Below, one piece after another: positions 54,388-61,823 of a stretch of DNA of 64,000 nucleotides. The position numbers and the translations under genes are program-made. The stretch is taken from assembly GCF_030283145.1 (NCBI RefSeq), contig NZ_JASNWE010000005.1:496001-560000 (forward strand), in the 5' to 3' direction. Positions within the stretch are counted from its first letter, which is position 1. Every line of letters begins with the position of its first letter. The stretch is from Actinomadura xylanilytica. GTDB taxonomy: Bacteria > Actinomycetota > Actinomycetes > Streptosporangiales > Streptosporangiaceae. The notes under the pieces are model-generated. The model worked only from the letters and a program-made list of their open reading frames with translations, searched no databases and was not told where the DNA came from.

Positions 54388-54415
54388 GGATCGGTCGATC
54401 GATACGCACCGATCC
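54388..54415. promoter_or_regulatory. inverted repeat in the cydA leader
   Basis: GGATCGGT (54388-54395) and ACCGATCC (54408-54415) are perfect 8-bp inverted arms with a 12-bp spacer, just upstream of the ribosome site of cydA. It could be an operator or a leader hairpin. It does not match the Rex box. Confidence 0.45.
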
Positions 54416-54526
54416 TGGGCCGATCCCCACCACCGGCGAATCAGGCGCGAGCGTGCACCCGCCCTGCGCCTTTGGCGTACCGGCGCCCGGCCCCCTACAC
54501 CTCAGGATGTAGAGACCCGCCCCACC

Positions 54527-55099
54527 TCAGCCGTTCTCCATGACGACGACCGCGGACGTGCCCGGCTCGACAGCCCGGAACACATGCGGCTCATCACCCG
54601 GGTAGGCGACGTAGTCACCGGGCCCCAACTCCACCGGCTCCCCGGAGGGACCGACCAGCGCACGCCCACTGCTCAGCACCACATGCTCGACCGTCCCCGG
54701 GGAATGCGGCTCGGAGAGCCGCGAACCACCAGGCTCCGCCGTCACCCGGTACACGTCCCGCCGCGCGCCCGGGGGACAGGCGGCCAACAGCACCGCCCCA
54801 TAGTCGGACCGCTCCGAACGCGCCACCGGCCCCTGCCCCGCACGGATCACCCGCACCCCCGGACGCGGCGGATCGACCAGCCGGCTGAACGGCACACCGA
54901 GCGCCGTCCCGAGCGCCCACAACGTCTCCACGCTCGGATTGCCCGCCCCCGACTCCAGGTGGGACAGCGTGGACTTCGCCAACCCCGCCCGCCGCGCCAG
55001 TTCGGTCAGCGACAGCCCGGCCCGACCACGCTCCCGGCGGATCGACGCCGCGATCAGCGCGATGAGATCGAGCGGCGGCTCCGGCGGTCCATCTCCCAC
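54527..55099 (-). CDS. XRE-family regulator with cupin domain
   Basis: A 190-aa protein. The N-terminal HTH (IRRERGRAGLSLTELARRAGLAKSTLSHLESGAGNPSVETLWALGTALGVPFSRLV, residues 20-75) is joined to a C-terminal cupin (GTVEHVVLSSGRALVGPSGEPVELGPGDYVAYPGDEPHVFRA). This is the PuuR/SutR-type small-molecule-sensing repressor layout. The start is GTG 55099; the GTG-rich N-terminus has no clear ribosome site. It is divergent from the Asp/Glu racemase-family gene across three identical-type palindromes, so it is most likely the repressor of that gene and of itself. cydA begins 156 bp downstream of its stop on the same strand. Confidence 0.9.
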   Translation of the reverse strand: MGDGPPEPPLDLIALIAASIRRERGRAGLSLTELARRAGLAKSTLSHLESGAGNPSVETLWALGTALGVPFSRLVDPPRPGVRVIRAGQGPVARSERSDYGAVLLAACPPGARRDVYRVTAEPGGSRLSEPHSPGTVEHVVLSSGRALVGPSGEPVELGPGDYVAYPGDEPHVFRAVEPGTSAVVVMENG

Positions 55100-55122
55100 G
55101 GGTTCGCTCCAGACTCCGATGC

Positions 55123-55182
55123 GTTCGACTTGACGAACACAAGGCTGTTCATTCTAATGAACAAAAGTTCGCCAGAACGAAC
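55123..55182. promoter_or_regulatory. triple operator array GTTCR-N6-YGAAC
   Basis: Three 16-bp palindromes occur in 60 bp: GTTCG-acttga-CGAAC (55123-55138), GTTCATT-CT-AATGAAC (55147-55162) and GTTCG-ccagaa-CGAAC (55167-55182). Starts are 24 and 20 bp apart, about two helical turns each. The array fills the space between the regulator start (55099) and the racemase start (55211), and probably binds several regulator dimers. Confidence 0.75.
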
Positions 55183-55210
55183 GATCCGTCCAGCGTCCAG
55201 GGGAGACCCC

Positions 55211-55939
55211 ATGAAGCACCTCGGCATACTCGCGCACAGCACCGAAGGCGCCGCCCTGTGCTTCCGCGCCTTCTGCCAGCGAGGATTCACCGAACTCGGC
55301 CCGCACGAACACCCCGACGTCACCTTGGACTGCATCTCCATGGCCCGCAGCATGGACGCCTGGGACAGCGGAGACCACCAATCCATCCGCGCCACCCTCG
55401 CGACGAGCGTCCAACGCCTCGCCCACGCCGGCGCCGACTTCTTCGCCTGCCCCGACAACACCGCCCACATGGCCCTGGAGCAACCGGGGGAGGACCTCGC
55501 CCTGCCCGGCCTCCACATCGCCGACGCCGTCGCCGCCCAGGCATCCCGCGACGGGCGCGAACGCGTCGCCGTCCTCGGCACCCGTTACACCATGGACGGC
55601 CCCGTCTACCCCCGGGCCCTCGCCGCCCACGGCATCCAGGCCGAGATCCCCGACGCGGACGACCGCCGCACCGTCAACGAGATCATCTTCGCCGAGCTGG
55701 TGAACGGCGTCTTCACCGAACCCGCCCGCGACGCCTACCTCGCCGTCATCGAACGGCTCGCCGCCCGCGGCTGCGACGCCGTCGCCCTGGTCTGCACCGA
55801 GATCCCGCTCCTGATCACCCCGGAAGTCTCACCGCTGCCCACCCTGGACTCCACCCGCCTCCTGGCCGCCGCCGCCTTCGACACCGCCATCGGCCGCACC
55901 CCGCTCCCAACCTGGCGCGGCGGCCCCACCGCACACTGA
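55211..55939 (+). CDS. aspartate/glutamate racemase-family protein
   Basis: A 242-aa Asp/Glu/hydantoin racemase fold protein. Catalytic Cys candidates are in FFACPDNTAHMA (about 80) and ALVCTEIPLLIT (about 195), so the two-Cys proton-transfer pair is present. The N-terminus MKHLGILAHSTEGAALCFRAF is the first beta-strand plus loop. The family includes racemases, arylmalonate decarboxylases and maleate isomerases. ATG 55211 has GGGGAG 6 nt upstream. It is controlled by the divergent XRE-cupin regulator. The substrate is unknown. Confidence 0.85.
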   Translation: MKHLGILAHSTEGAALCFRAFCQRGFTELGPHEHPDVTLDCISMARSMDAWDSGDHQSIRATLATSVQRLAHAGADFFACPDNTAHMALEQPGEDLALPGLHIADAVAAQASRDGRERVAVLGTRYTMDGPVYPRALAAHGIQAEIPDADDRRTVNEIIFAELVNGVFTEPARDAYLAVIERLAARGCDAVALVCTEIPLLITPEVSPLPTLDSTRLLAAAAFDTAIGRTPLPTWRGGPTAH

Positions 55940-56030
55940 CACCGCCTCACGGCCCAGGGGAGTGGCGCACCGCGAAGCAGGGGGCCGTTTGTCGCTCGCC
56001 AACGATCATGTCCTCGTTGTCCTGCTGATT

Positions 56031-56247
56031 GACAGGAAGTGCGAACGGTGCGGAAGGACAGCCCGATTCGCTCGGCGAGCATCCGCAGCGACACCTCCAC
56101 GCTCAGCGTGTCCTCGTCTTCGACCGGCTGGTGCCCGCTGTGGGAGCGCATCGGCTCGAACTCCAACGCGATGTCACCGAGCGCGAACTGGCAGCCCGTC
56201 ATCACCGCGACCAGCTTCACCGAGTCGCCCATCAGCGGTTCTGACAC
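56031..56247 (-). pseudogene. N-terminal fragment of a DUF6192-like protein
   Basis: The minus strand reads KLVAVMTGCQFALGDIALEFEPMRSHSGHQPVED..LRMLAERIGLSFRTVRT. This looks like the opening of actinomycete DUF6192-type proteins (..FxLGDxALEIEPMRxHGG..LxxFADDIGLSxxTVxxYRWV). After the HTH-like helix the frame continues into nonsense near 56035, without the YRW..SRWP continuation. It is a probable decayed gene. The family call is from memory and not certain. Confidence 0.4.
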
Positions 56248-56253
56248 AGTTTC

Positions 56254-56856
56254 TTAGCGAGGATCCCTGCGCATGCACCATGTGCGGGGGCCGTTGTCGG
56301 GGAGTTGGACGTCGGCTGTGACCTTGAAGCCGAGGCGCTCGTAGAAGACCACGTTCCGCTCGCTGGAGGTCTCCAGGAATGCCGGGTGTCCGTCGCGCGC
56401 AGCCGCCTCGATGCCGGGGACCAGCACCGCGCTGCCAAGGCCCCGCCCCTGGGCTTCGGGTGCGACTGCCACGGTGTTGAGGAACCACGCCGGCCCCTGC
56501 GGCCGATACGGGGCGACGGCCTGCTCTGCGGACTCGTAGGCGGCCGCCCGATTACCGGTGAGGTCGCCGACCAGTGGGCCGATTTCGGCGAAGGCGGGCG
56601 AGGGGTCCTGGTCGGGAGTGGCCCAGACAGCGACAGCGCGGCTCGCGTCGGCGACCCAGACGCGGCCGTACACCATCCCGATGCGGGTCAGGCACAGCTT
56701 CTGGAAGCGCCGAATCCGATCCTCGTGGTCATCTGCGGCGATCACGTGCTGCGTGTAGGGGTAGTCGGCGAAGGCCTGGGTAAGGGTGTCCACCGCAGTG
56801 GGGATGTCGGCGTCGGTGATGGGGCGTACGGAAGCGGCATTCTGGTGCTGTGGCAT
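56254..56856 (-). CDS. GNAT-family N-acetyltransferase
   Basis: A 200-aa GNAT protein. Motif A is LNTVAVAPEAQGRGLGSAVLVPGIEAA (about 135-161), with the acetyl-CoA pyrophosphate loop QGRGLGS, followed by motif B LETSSERNVVFYERLGFKVTAD. The N-terminal half is VRPITDADIPTAVDTLTQAFADYP. The substrate is unknown; small-molecule or protein amines are possible. It has ordinary length and composition and stands alone among mobile remnants. Confidence 0.88.
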   Translation of the reverse strand: MPQHQNAASVRPITDADIPTAVDTLTQAFADYPYTQHVIAADDHEDRIRRFQKLCLTRIGMVYGRVWVADASRAVAVWATPDQDPSPAFAEIGPLVGDLTGNRAAAYESAEQAVAPYRPQGPAWFLNTVAVAPEAQGRGLGSAVLVPGIEAAARDGHPAFLETSSERNVVFYERLGFKVTADVQLPDNGPRTWCMRRDPR

Positions 56857-57063
56857 GCCAATTAAACGATCTTGGCGGCAGAAGAATTCCCGAACGCGTT
56901 ACGCTGAGAGATCGGCCTCACTGCCGCCGTCTGACCGTGCCCCGACCTTCAAGAAGCCCTTCGTTTTCTGAAGATCGCCCTGTGTCGATGTCAGACGTTC
57001 CCTGCAGAGAACTTCTGATTCTTCCGCTGTCAGTACTCCCGTGCTCAAGGGTGATGGTGTGGC

Positions 57064-57180
57064 ATGGACGGTGGGTCGGCGGAAGTCCCTGAGCGGGGTG
57101 TGCTGATGGCCTCGGAGGAGGTGTGGGCGGTCGCTGTCCGCCAGTCGGAGGTGATCGGGAGGCTGGCGTGGGAGGAGGGG
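57064..57180 (+). pseudogene. N-terminal remnant of a Mu/Tn552-type transposase
   Basis: The plus strand reads VPERGVLMASEEVWAVAVRQSEVIGRLA. This resembles the N-terminus of actinomycete Mu/Tn552-type (rve) transposases (..ASEEVWAxAVRRAEVIGPLA..). No integrase core follows. The rest of 56857-57507 holds no gene I can support. This is a low-confidence remnant. Confidence 0.35.
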
Positions 57181-57507
57181 GAGCCGGTCCTCACGCCGTC
57201 CCTTGCCTGGTCGCCGCGAAGGTGCCGTCGAGCGAGATCGGCCAGCGTGCTCTCGCCCGGCTGTCGGGCCGCTGCGCGGGGCGGTGCACGATCTGACGGC
57301 CGCCCGGATCTGGGGCATCAACTGCGCACTGGCCGCCACCGAACTGCTCGTGCTTGCCGGTAGGCGCGCCCCCAGGACCGGAAATCCGGCCGCCACCAGA
57401 ATTCGGTTCGACACTTTCTGTCGAATGACGGTCTTCATTTCCGTGCCGGACAAACCAATGCGCCTTTCCTCTTGAAGCGGACAAGAGAGTAAACGCACGA
57501 AATAAAA

Positions 57508-58770
57508 CTATGGCTGGGGCGACCGTGTCCCGCTGTGCGGGCGCCACGGTGGTGTCGACAGCGTGGTCCAGGCGCGCAGCAGCCACTCCAGCGGGCCGTA
57601 GGCGTGGTGTCGCAGCCACCATCGGCTAGCCACTGTCTGCGCCGCGAACAAGGTCAGGGCGATCGCAGCGATGCCGATGGGCGGGACACGGCCGACCAGG
57701 GCGGCCCCGAAGCCGGTGAACAGCAGGGCACAGACCAGGGACTGACCGAGATAGTTGGTCAGCGACATGCGGCCCGCTGGTGCGAGCGCGGTGACCACGG
57801 CCCGGCTGAAGCGGCCGCGGACCAAGCGGAACACGGTCGCCGCGTAGGCGGCGGCCACCAGGGGAGCGGTGATCACGTCGAGGCCCAAGGCGAAGAGCTG
57901 GTATGCGGACTCGGGGTGGTTCAGGCTCGCGTCCGCGTACACGATGCCGCCCAGCAGTCCAACCGTGAAGCCGATCCACTGGAGCCGCCGCAGGAGTCGC
58001 TGGTGCCGGTCGGTGTCCGCGAGGGCTCGCCGGCGTCCGGCCGCCAGTCCCAGCAGGAAGGCGGCGAGCGCAGACGGCGCCTGGAAGAAGGCCAGCAGAA
58101 CGGCCACGTCCGGCAGTACCTGGAGGTGAGCGCCGACGACCGATGCCGGCCCGCCACGCAGGGCCTCGGTCGCCTCGGCCGCGGCGGATGCCGTGGAGGC
58201 AGCGATCGTACCGCCCCCGCCCGCATGGGCGACGGCGAGCGCGAGGAGCGCGTATCCGACGGCGGTCACCGCCAGCAGCGCCACGGCGATCCGTATCGCG
58301 GTACGGGGCTGGATGCGGCGCAGCGCGAGCAGGATGAGGCCGAGGACGGCGTACAGCGTGAGGATGTCGCCGGGGAACAGGACGACGGCGTGGATGACGC
58401 CGATCACGAACAGCCCGGTCAGGCGCCGCAGGAAGCGTGGCGTGAACCGGGTGCCGCGTCGCTCGGCCGAGTCGATCTGCAGCGTGAAGCTGTAGCCGAA
58501 CAGGAACGAGAACAGCAGGAAGAACTTCGCCTCGAAGAGCACCGCCACCAGCCAGCGGACGGCCTCGCTCAGCGGGCCGCCCAGACCCGGGTCCTCCAGG
58601 CCGGTGCCGTGATAGGCGGAGGCCATGTAGGTGATGTTGACCATCAGGATGCCGAGCAGCGCAAAGCCGCGCAGCGCGTCCACCTGCGCCAGCCGGGCGC
58701 TGCCTGACTGCTCCTCCCGTGTCGTGGGCAGGGGGCGCGAGGGGCTCTCCGTACGTGGTCGGGTGCTCAC
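57508..58770 (-). CDS. DUF418-domain membrane protein
   Basis: A 420-aa membrane protein with about ten helices. RLAQVDALRGFALLGILMVNITYMASAY is the DUF418/DUF1624 start (OpgC / acyltransferase-like), and the C-terminal DUF418 is present (GRMSLTNYLGQSLVCALLFTGFGAALVGRVPPIG..LFAAQTVASRWWLRHHAYGPLEWLLRAWT). The FYLFSFLFGYSF segment (KFFLLFSFLFGYSFTLQ) is also typical. Function unknown; members are linked to transport or acyl transfer. A palindrome (58803-58817) upstream may be its operator. Confidence 0.88.
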   Translation of the reverse strand: MSTRPRTESPSRPLPTTREEQSGSARLAQVDALRGFALLGILMVNITYMASAYHGTGLEDPGLGGPLSEAVRWLVAVLFEAKFFLLFSFLFGYSFTLQIDSAERRGTRFTPRFLRRLTGLFVIGVIHAVVLFPGDILTLYAVLGLILLALRRIQPRTAIRIAVALLAVTAVGYALLALAVAHAGGGGTIAASTASAAAEATEALRGGPASVVGAHLQVLPDVAVLLAFFQAPSALAAFLLGLAAGRRRALADTDRHQRLLRRLQWIGFTVGLLGGIVYADASLNHPESAYQLFALGLDVITAPLVAAAYAATVFRLVRGRFSRAVVTALAPAGRMSLTNYLGQSLVCALLFTGFGAALVGRVPPIGIAAIALTLFAAQTVASRWWLRHHAYGPLEWLLRAWTTLSTPPWRPHSGTRSPQP

Positions 58771-58802
58771 GGCACTCCTCAGAACTATCGAATCCTAAAC
58801 GG

Positions 58803-58817
58803 TCGTTTTCAGAACGA
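58803..58817. promoter_or_regulatory. palindrome upstream of the DUF418 gene
   Basis: TCGTT-TTCAG-AACGA gives 5-bp perfect arms 33 bp upstream of the DUF418 start, next to the AT-richer GAGCGTACTATGATC. It is TetR-operator-like, but no regulator is adjacent; the partner may have been lost. Confidence 0.4.
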
Positions 58818-59039
58818 GCGTACTATGATCGTCGGTGGAGATCGAACAAGCGGAGGCGCACCGAGTCTGCGCCGGGGGATTAGCGAAGGAACCGAGCGCA
58901 GGTGGCCGCCTTGCATGGGAGGCGGTCGGCCGCACACTCGGCAGCGCGCTCGGTCCGCCCGAGAAGGGCCGGACGTTCCTCGTCTCCCATCTGCACCACG
59001 ACCGCGGCATCACCGCGCTCGACGGTGCGGGCCACTCAG

Positions 59040-59299
59040 GTGAGGCGGAATGTTCGGCTTCTTGATCGGCACGAGAGCAAGGTTGCGGGCCTCGGCCACG
59101 ATCAGCCCGCACAGGCTGGCCGCAAAGTCCTCCATCGCCGGGTCGGCACCGGAGATGTGGTGAAGTCGGCTGCCAGCCCGGTCCGGTCGAACACCCCCAG
59201 CAGCAGCCCGGGGAAGTCCACCCTCGACAGCATCTGATCGGTCAGGGCGCGGAACAGGCAGATGTTGCGGTAGGGGAGTGGGCTGAGGATCACAGCGAG
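59040..59299 (-). pseudogene. internal fragment of a Tn3-family transposase, frameshifted
   Basis: On the minus strand one frame reads LSRVDFPGLLLGVFDRTGLAADFTT (about 59220-59160). The next frame continues SGADPAMEDFAASLCGLIVAEARNLALVPIKKPN (about 59156-59055). Together they match the Tn3 TnpA region RVDxPxLLLEVxxxTGxxxxFTHxSG...DxxxSxxAxLxAEAxNxGLxP. A frameshift near 59158 splits it and both ends are missing. The 220 bp upstream (58818-59039) hold no recognised gene. Confidence 0.6.
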
Positions 59300-59331
59300 T
59301 CTGTTTCCTGAGCGGGGATCGTGGATTGTGT

Positions 59332-59468
59332 TTACTGGAGGTGCGCCAGAACGGGGGAGAGGTTGGCGAGGTCGCGGGCTGTGTCGGCGGCGACTTGGGG
59401 TAAAGACTGGTCGTAGAGAGGTTCTTGTGCCCGAGCACCGCTTGCAACTCGTTGAGTCCATTACGCAA
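59332..59468 (-). pseudogene. C-terminal tail of a tyrosine recombinase, frameshifted
   Basis: Minus strand: LNELQAVLGHKNLSTTSLYP contains the integrase GHxxxxTTxxY motif with the His and the nucleophile Tyr. One base further on, the other frame continues QVAADTARDLANLSPVLAHLQ to a stop at 59332. A frameshift near 59396 therefore splits the last helix. The rest of the recombinase is missing. The 233 bp to 59701 show nothing else. Confidence 0.6.
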
Positions 59469-59701
59469 GACGCCGACGGCGAAAGTAGACGGAAGACGTG
59501 CGCGAGCTCACCGGCGGAACGTGTAACTGCCGCCCAACGACACCACAGGTCTACTCGGTACTCGATCAGGCCCGTCGTGGGGGATAGGCGGGGTCTACGG
59601 TACCCAAGCCGCGTTCACGATCGGCGAGGTAGTCGTCGACGCATTGAGTGTTTTCCACCGGCGTCCGAGGGCGGTTGATCACAGCATGATTGGTTCACCT
59701 G

Positions 59702-60109
59702 CTACCAGGCCGTGATCTTCATACCTGCCGCTGCGTCGGCCGCCCTTCGGTAGACATCCATGAGGGCCATGAAGTGAGCCTTGAGGTAGTTGTCGATGCC
59801 CGGGTCGTTGCAACCCTTCCCCTGCGGCGTTTCCTGGTAAGCGGCCAAGTATCGCTCGAAGGTCACGATCTGCAGTTGTTGCCAGTTCCGCTGGACTTCC
59901 TCGGGGTCGAGCTGCCTCTCGTAGATACCTCCGCCGTCAGAGTCCTCGTCCCCGGTCGCGATGAAGATGTTCCCGGTCACGATGAATTCGCCGTCGAGCC
60001 CGACTGCGTTGAGGCCTTCGGCGAGGTCGAACCAGCTCGTGTCGATGTCGACCTCCTTGCCGGCGGGCTCCGCGCCGTGTACCGGCTGCAGGTATGTGTA
60101 CACGCCCAC
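59702..60109 (-). CDS. hypothetical protein
   Basis: A 135-aa acidic, soluble-looking protein (EVDIDTSWFDLAEGLNAVGLDGEF, IFIATGDEDSDGGGIYERQLDPEEVQRNWQQLQIVTFERYLAAYQETPQGKG). No family recognised. GTG 60109 is preferred because GGGAG lies about 9 nt upstream; the longer open frame upstream is Arg/Pro-rich. Composition is less GC-biased than its surroundings and coding-like. It sits among mobile-element remnants, so it may be accessory. Confidence 0.55.
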   Translation of the reverse strand: MGVYTYLQPVHGAEPAGKEVDIDTSWFDLAEGLNAVGLDGEFIVTGNIFIATGDEDSDGGGIYERQLDPEEVQRNWQQLQIVTFERYLAAYQETPQGKGCNDPGIDNYLKAHFMALMDVYRRAADAAAGMKITAW

Positions 60110-60473
60110 GGCGTTTATCTCCCTTGGGTCTGGCGTCCCGGCTCGTGCTGCCGCAAGGCCCGGCCTGTCTGGGGTCGTGCTGCAGCAACGGCGCACCACA
60201 TGATGTAGCGCGCACCATTATGTATCCGCGCGGCCCTGCGCGTGGTTCAGGTCGAATCGCGCTACACCAGCCCACCACGCACGCCAGCCGTCCGAGCTCC
60301 TTCGTTCGGGGGGGGTGGAAAAGGCTCACTGAACTGCGATGGCGCCGACCACGCCCCACTCAAGGCTCTGCTCGAAGTGCCGGGCGGCCGAGCAGGGACG
60401 CGCTCATTCACTGGCGTCACTGGCGAGCGACGCATGTGGTGGCCGGCGGGGACTCCCGAGGAGTCAACTTAAC

Positions 60474-60487
60474 ATAATGTACATTAT
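60474..60487. promoter_or_regulatory. perfect AT-rich palindrome
   Basis: ATAATGT-ACATTAT is a perfect 14-bp palindrome in the AT-rich block AACTTAACATAATGTACATT, unusual for this genome. It is probably a regulator-binding site of a lost element promoter; no gene start is directly attached. Confidence 0.45.
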
Positions 60488-60731
60488 CGACCATCCCCGA
60501 GACCGCCAGGAAGAGGGGCGAAACGGGTCTCCATCGCCTCGTGGTGCACCTCTGATCGCCGATCGTCGTGAACGGCCGCTCGAGCTCGCGGCTGCGCGGC
60601 TGATCGCTGTCCCGCAAAATGGCCGGGTCCCGACCGGCGCGTCGCGCTGGAGACGGTCTCCCGCGGTGCCGTCACTGTCGGAGCGGTCGGGCTTGGGCCA
60701 GCACTTTCAGCGGAGCGAGAGAGCCGCAACG

Positions 60732-60770
60732 CAGGTAAGGGCGCCCGCTCAGAGCGGACGCCCTTACCTG
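60732..60770. terminator. large hairpin, terminator-like
   Basis: Stem of 12 bp CAGGTAAGGGCG (60732-60743) with its complement at 60759-60770, then one C/A mismatch, then 5 bp CCGCT/AGCGG around a CAG loop. It is about 168 nt beyond the stop of the minus-strand ArdC-like pseudogene, so it may be that transcript's terminator. Confidence 0.6.
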
Positions 60771-60937
60771 CTCGTTCAGACCTTCTGAAGCCGGACCGCG
60801 CCGGTGACCACCACAGGTGTTCCCGGTCCCCGGTTCCGGGGCGGCGGCCGAACGTGCGCTGGCCCGGTCCGGCCGGTCGACGGCGCCACCACAAGGTCAC
60901 GGCCAACGTGGTGTGGGGCGGGGCGGGCACTCCGCTC

Positions 60938-61535
60938 CTAATCTCCTGGCCGTCCGGTGCACTGATCGGCGAGTTCCCAGCAGTTAGGGCAGGTTTCGTT
61001 GGGCCGCTCCCAGATCTCGCGCGCCATGTAGATGACGGCAATCGCGCTGGCCTTGATCGCCGAGTTGATCTCGCCGGGTTCGTGCGGTGGGACGGGGGCG
61101 GGGCCGAGGTTGCGCAGTCTGGCCATGCGCGCCACGAGGTGAGCGATAGAGGGGGCCCTCGACCTCGCGGCCCTCGACGGCTGACCAGTGGTGCGCCAGG
61201 TTCTGCAGCAGCAGAGCGCTCGCCTCGCTGGGCGCGGCGGTGGGCTTGGTGGTGCTGACACCGAACAGGCGGAGCTCTGCGCGGGCGCTCCCCTCGATGA
61301 AATCGAGGGGAGACGGACTTGCCTGGGCTTCGCGGTATTCGTCGGCGGTGGTCTGGCTGACATCGAACACGATGGCGGTGCGGTGGTTTCCGAGCATGGC
61401 TAGCTCGGGTAGTCGGTCGCGCCAGACCAGCAACCGTTCGTCCGGGTGGATCGGGCCGGGGGTGAAGATCTTGATCCCGGTTCGGTCGGTCACCTGGTGT
61501 CCGAGTCGCTCCCACTCGGCGTGCCCCGGCACCAA
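60938..61535 (-). pseudogene. ArdC-like antirestriction protein, frameshifted
   Basis: The minus-strand frame reads PGHAEWERLGHQVTDRTGIKIFTPGPIHPDERLLVWRDRLPELAMLGNHRTAIVFDVSQTTADE, close in pattern to the ArdC N-terminal DUF1738 domain (W..LGRQVRKGEKGIxIxAP..FDVSQT). At about 61150, after EGREVEGP, homology passes to the next frame: SIAHLVARMARLRNLG..EINSAIKASAIAVIYMAREIWERPNETCPNCWEL to a stop at 60938. The switch is at a CCCCC run, so one extra C explains it. No metalloprotease HExxH is seen in the rest. The true start is unclear (GTG 61532 or beyond). Confidence 0.5.
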
Positions 61536-61823
61536 CAGAACGCGGACCGTCCACCGAGTCTATCGCCGGTGGCGCGGGGTGCGAGGCCGCAACTCCACCG
61601 AGAGCAAAGAGCCTCGCCAAGGGCAGCCCGGCGCTGTGGCTGGGGGCTCCCCGATCCGGTGTCCACCTCGGTGCCGGGGACGTCGATCTAACCCCTGTGG
61701 ATCTTGCTGCCAGAAGCAGGGAATGTGATACTTCACTACGGATTGCACCGTTAGTAGTATTTTCATGCCTATTTGCGCTGATTTCGGCGTGGATGGCGCT
61801 GTAACGAGGACTGGGGAGTTCGC

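Larger units (their letters stand above)
60110..60937. other. gap with palindrome and strong hairpin, no gene
   Basis: About 830 bp without a gene I can support; plus- and minus-strand frames here have biased composition. It holds a 14-bp palindrome at 60474 and a large hairpin at 60732, listed separately. Confidence 0.5.

Noticed and set aside
48696-54512. A 1938-codon open frame on the plus strand across cydDC, cydB and cydA
   Set aside because: It is antisense to four well-supported genes. Its product is dominated by His, Arg, Pro and Gln, which is what the complement of GC-biased codons gives. No domain is visible.
57203-57475. A 90-codon plus-strand frame with RIWGINCALAATELL
   Set aside because: It vaguely resembles the tail of IS1380-type transposases, but the following motifs do not fit, so I do not claim it.
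58835-59065. A 76-codon plus-strand frame after the DUF418 promoter
   Set aside because: No family resemblance, no good ribosome site, and overlap with the Tn3 fragment on the other strand.
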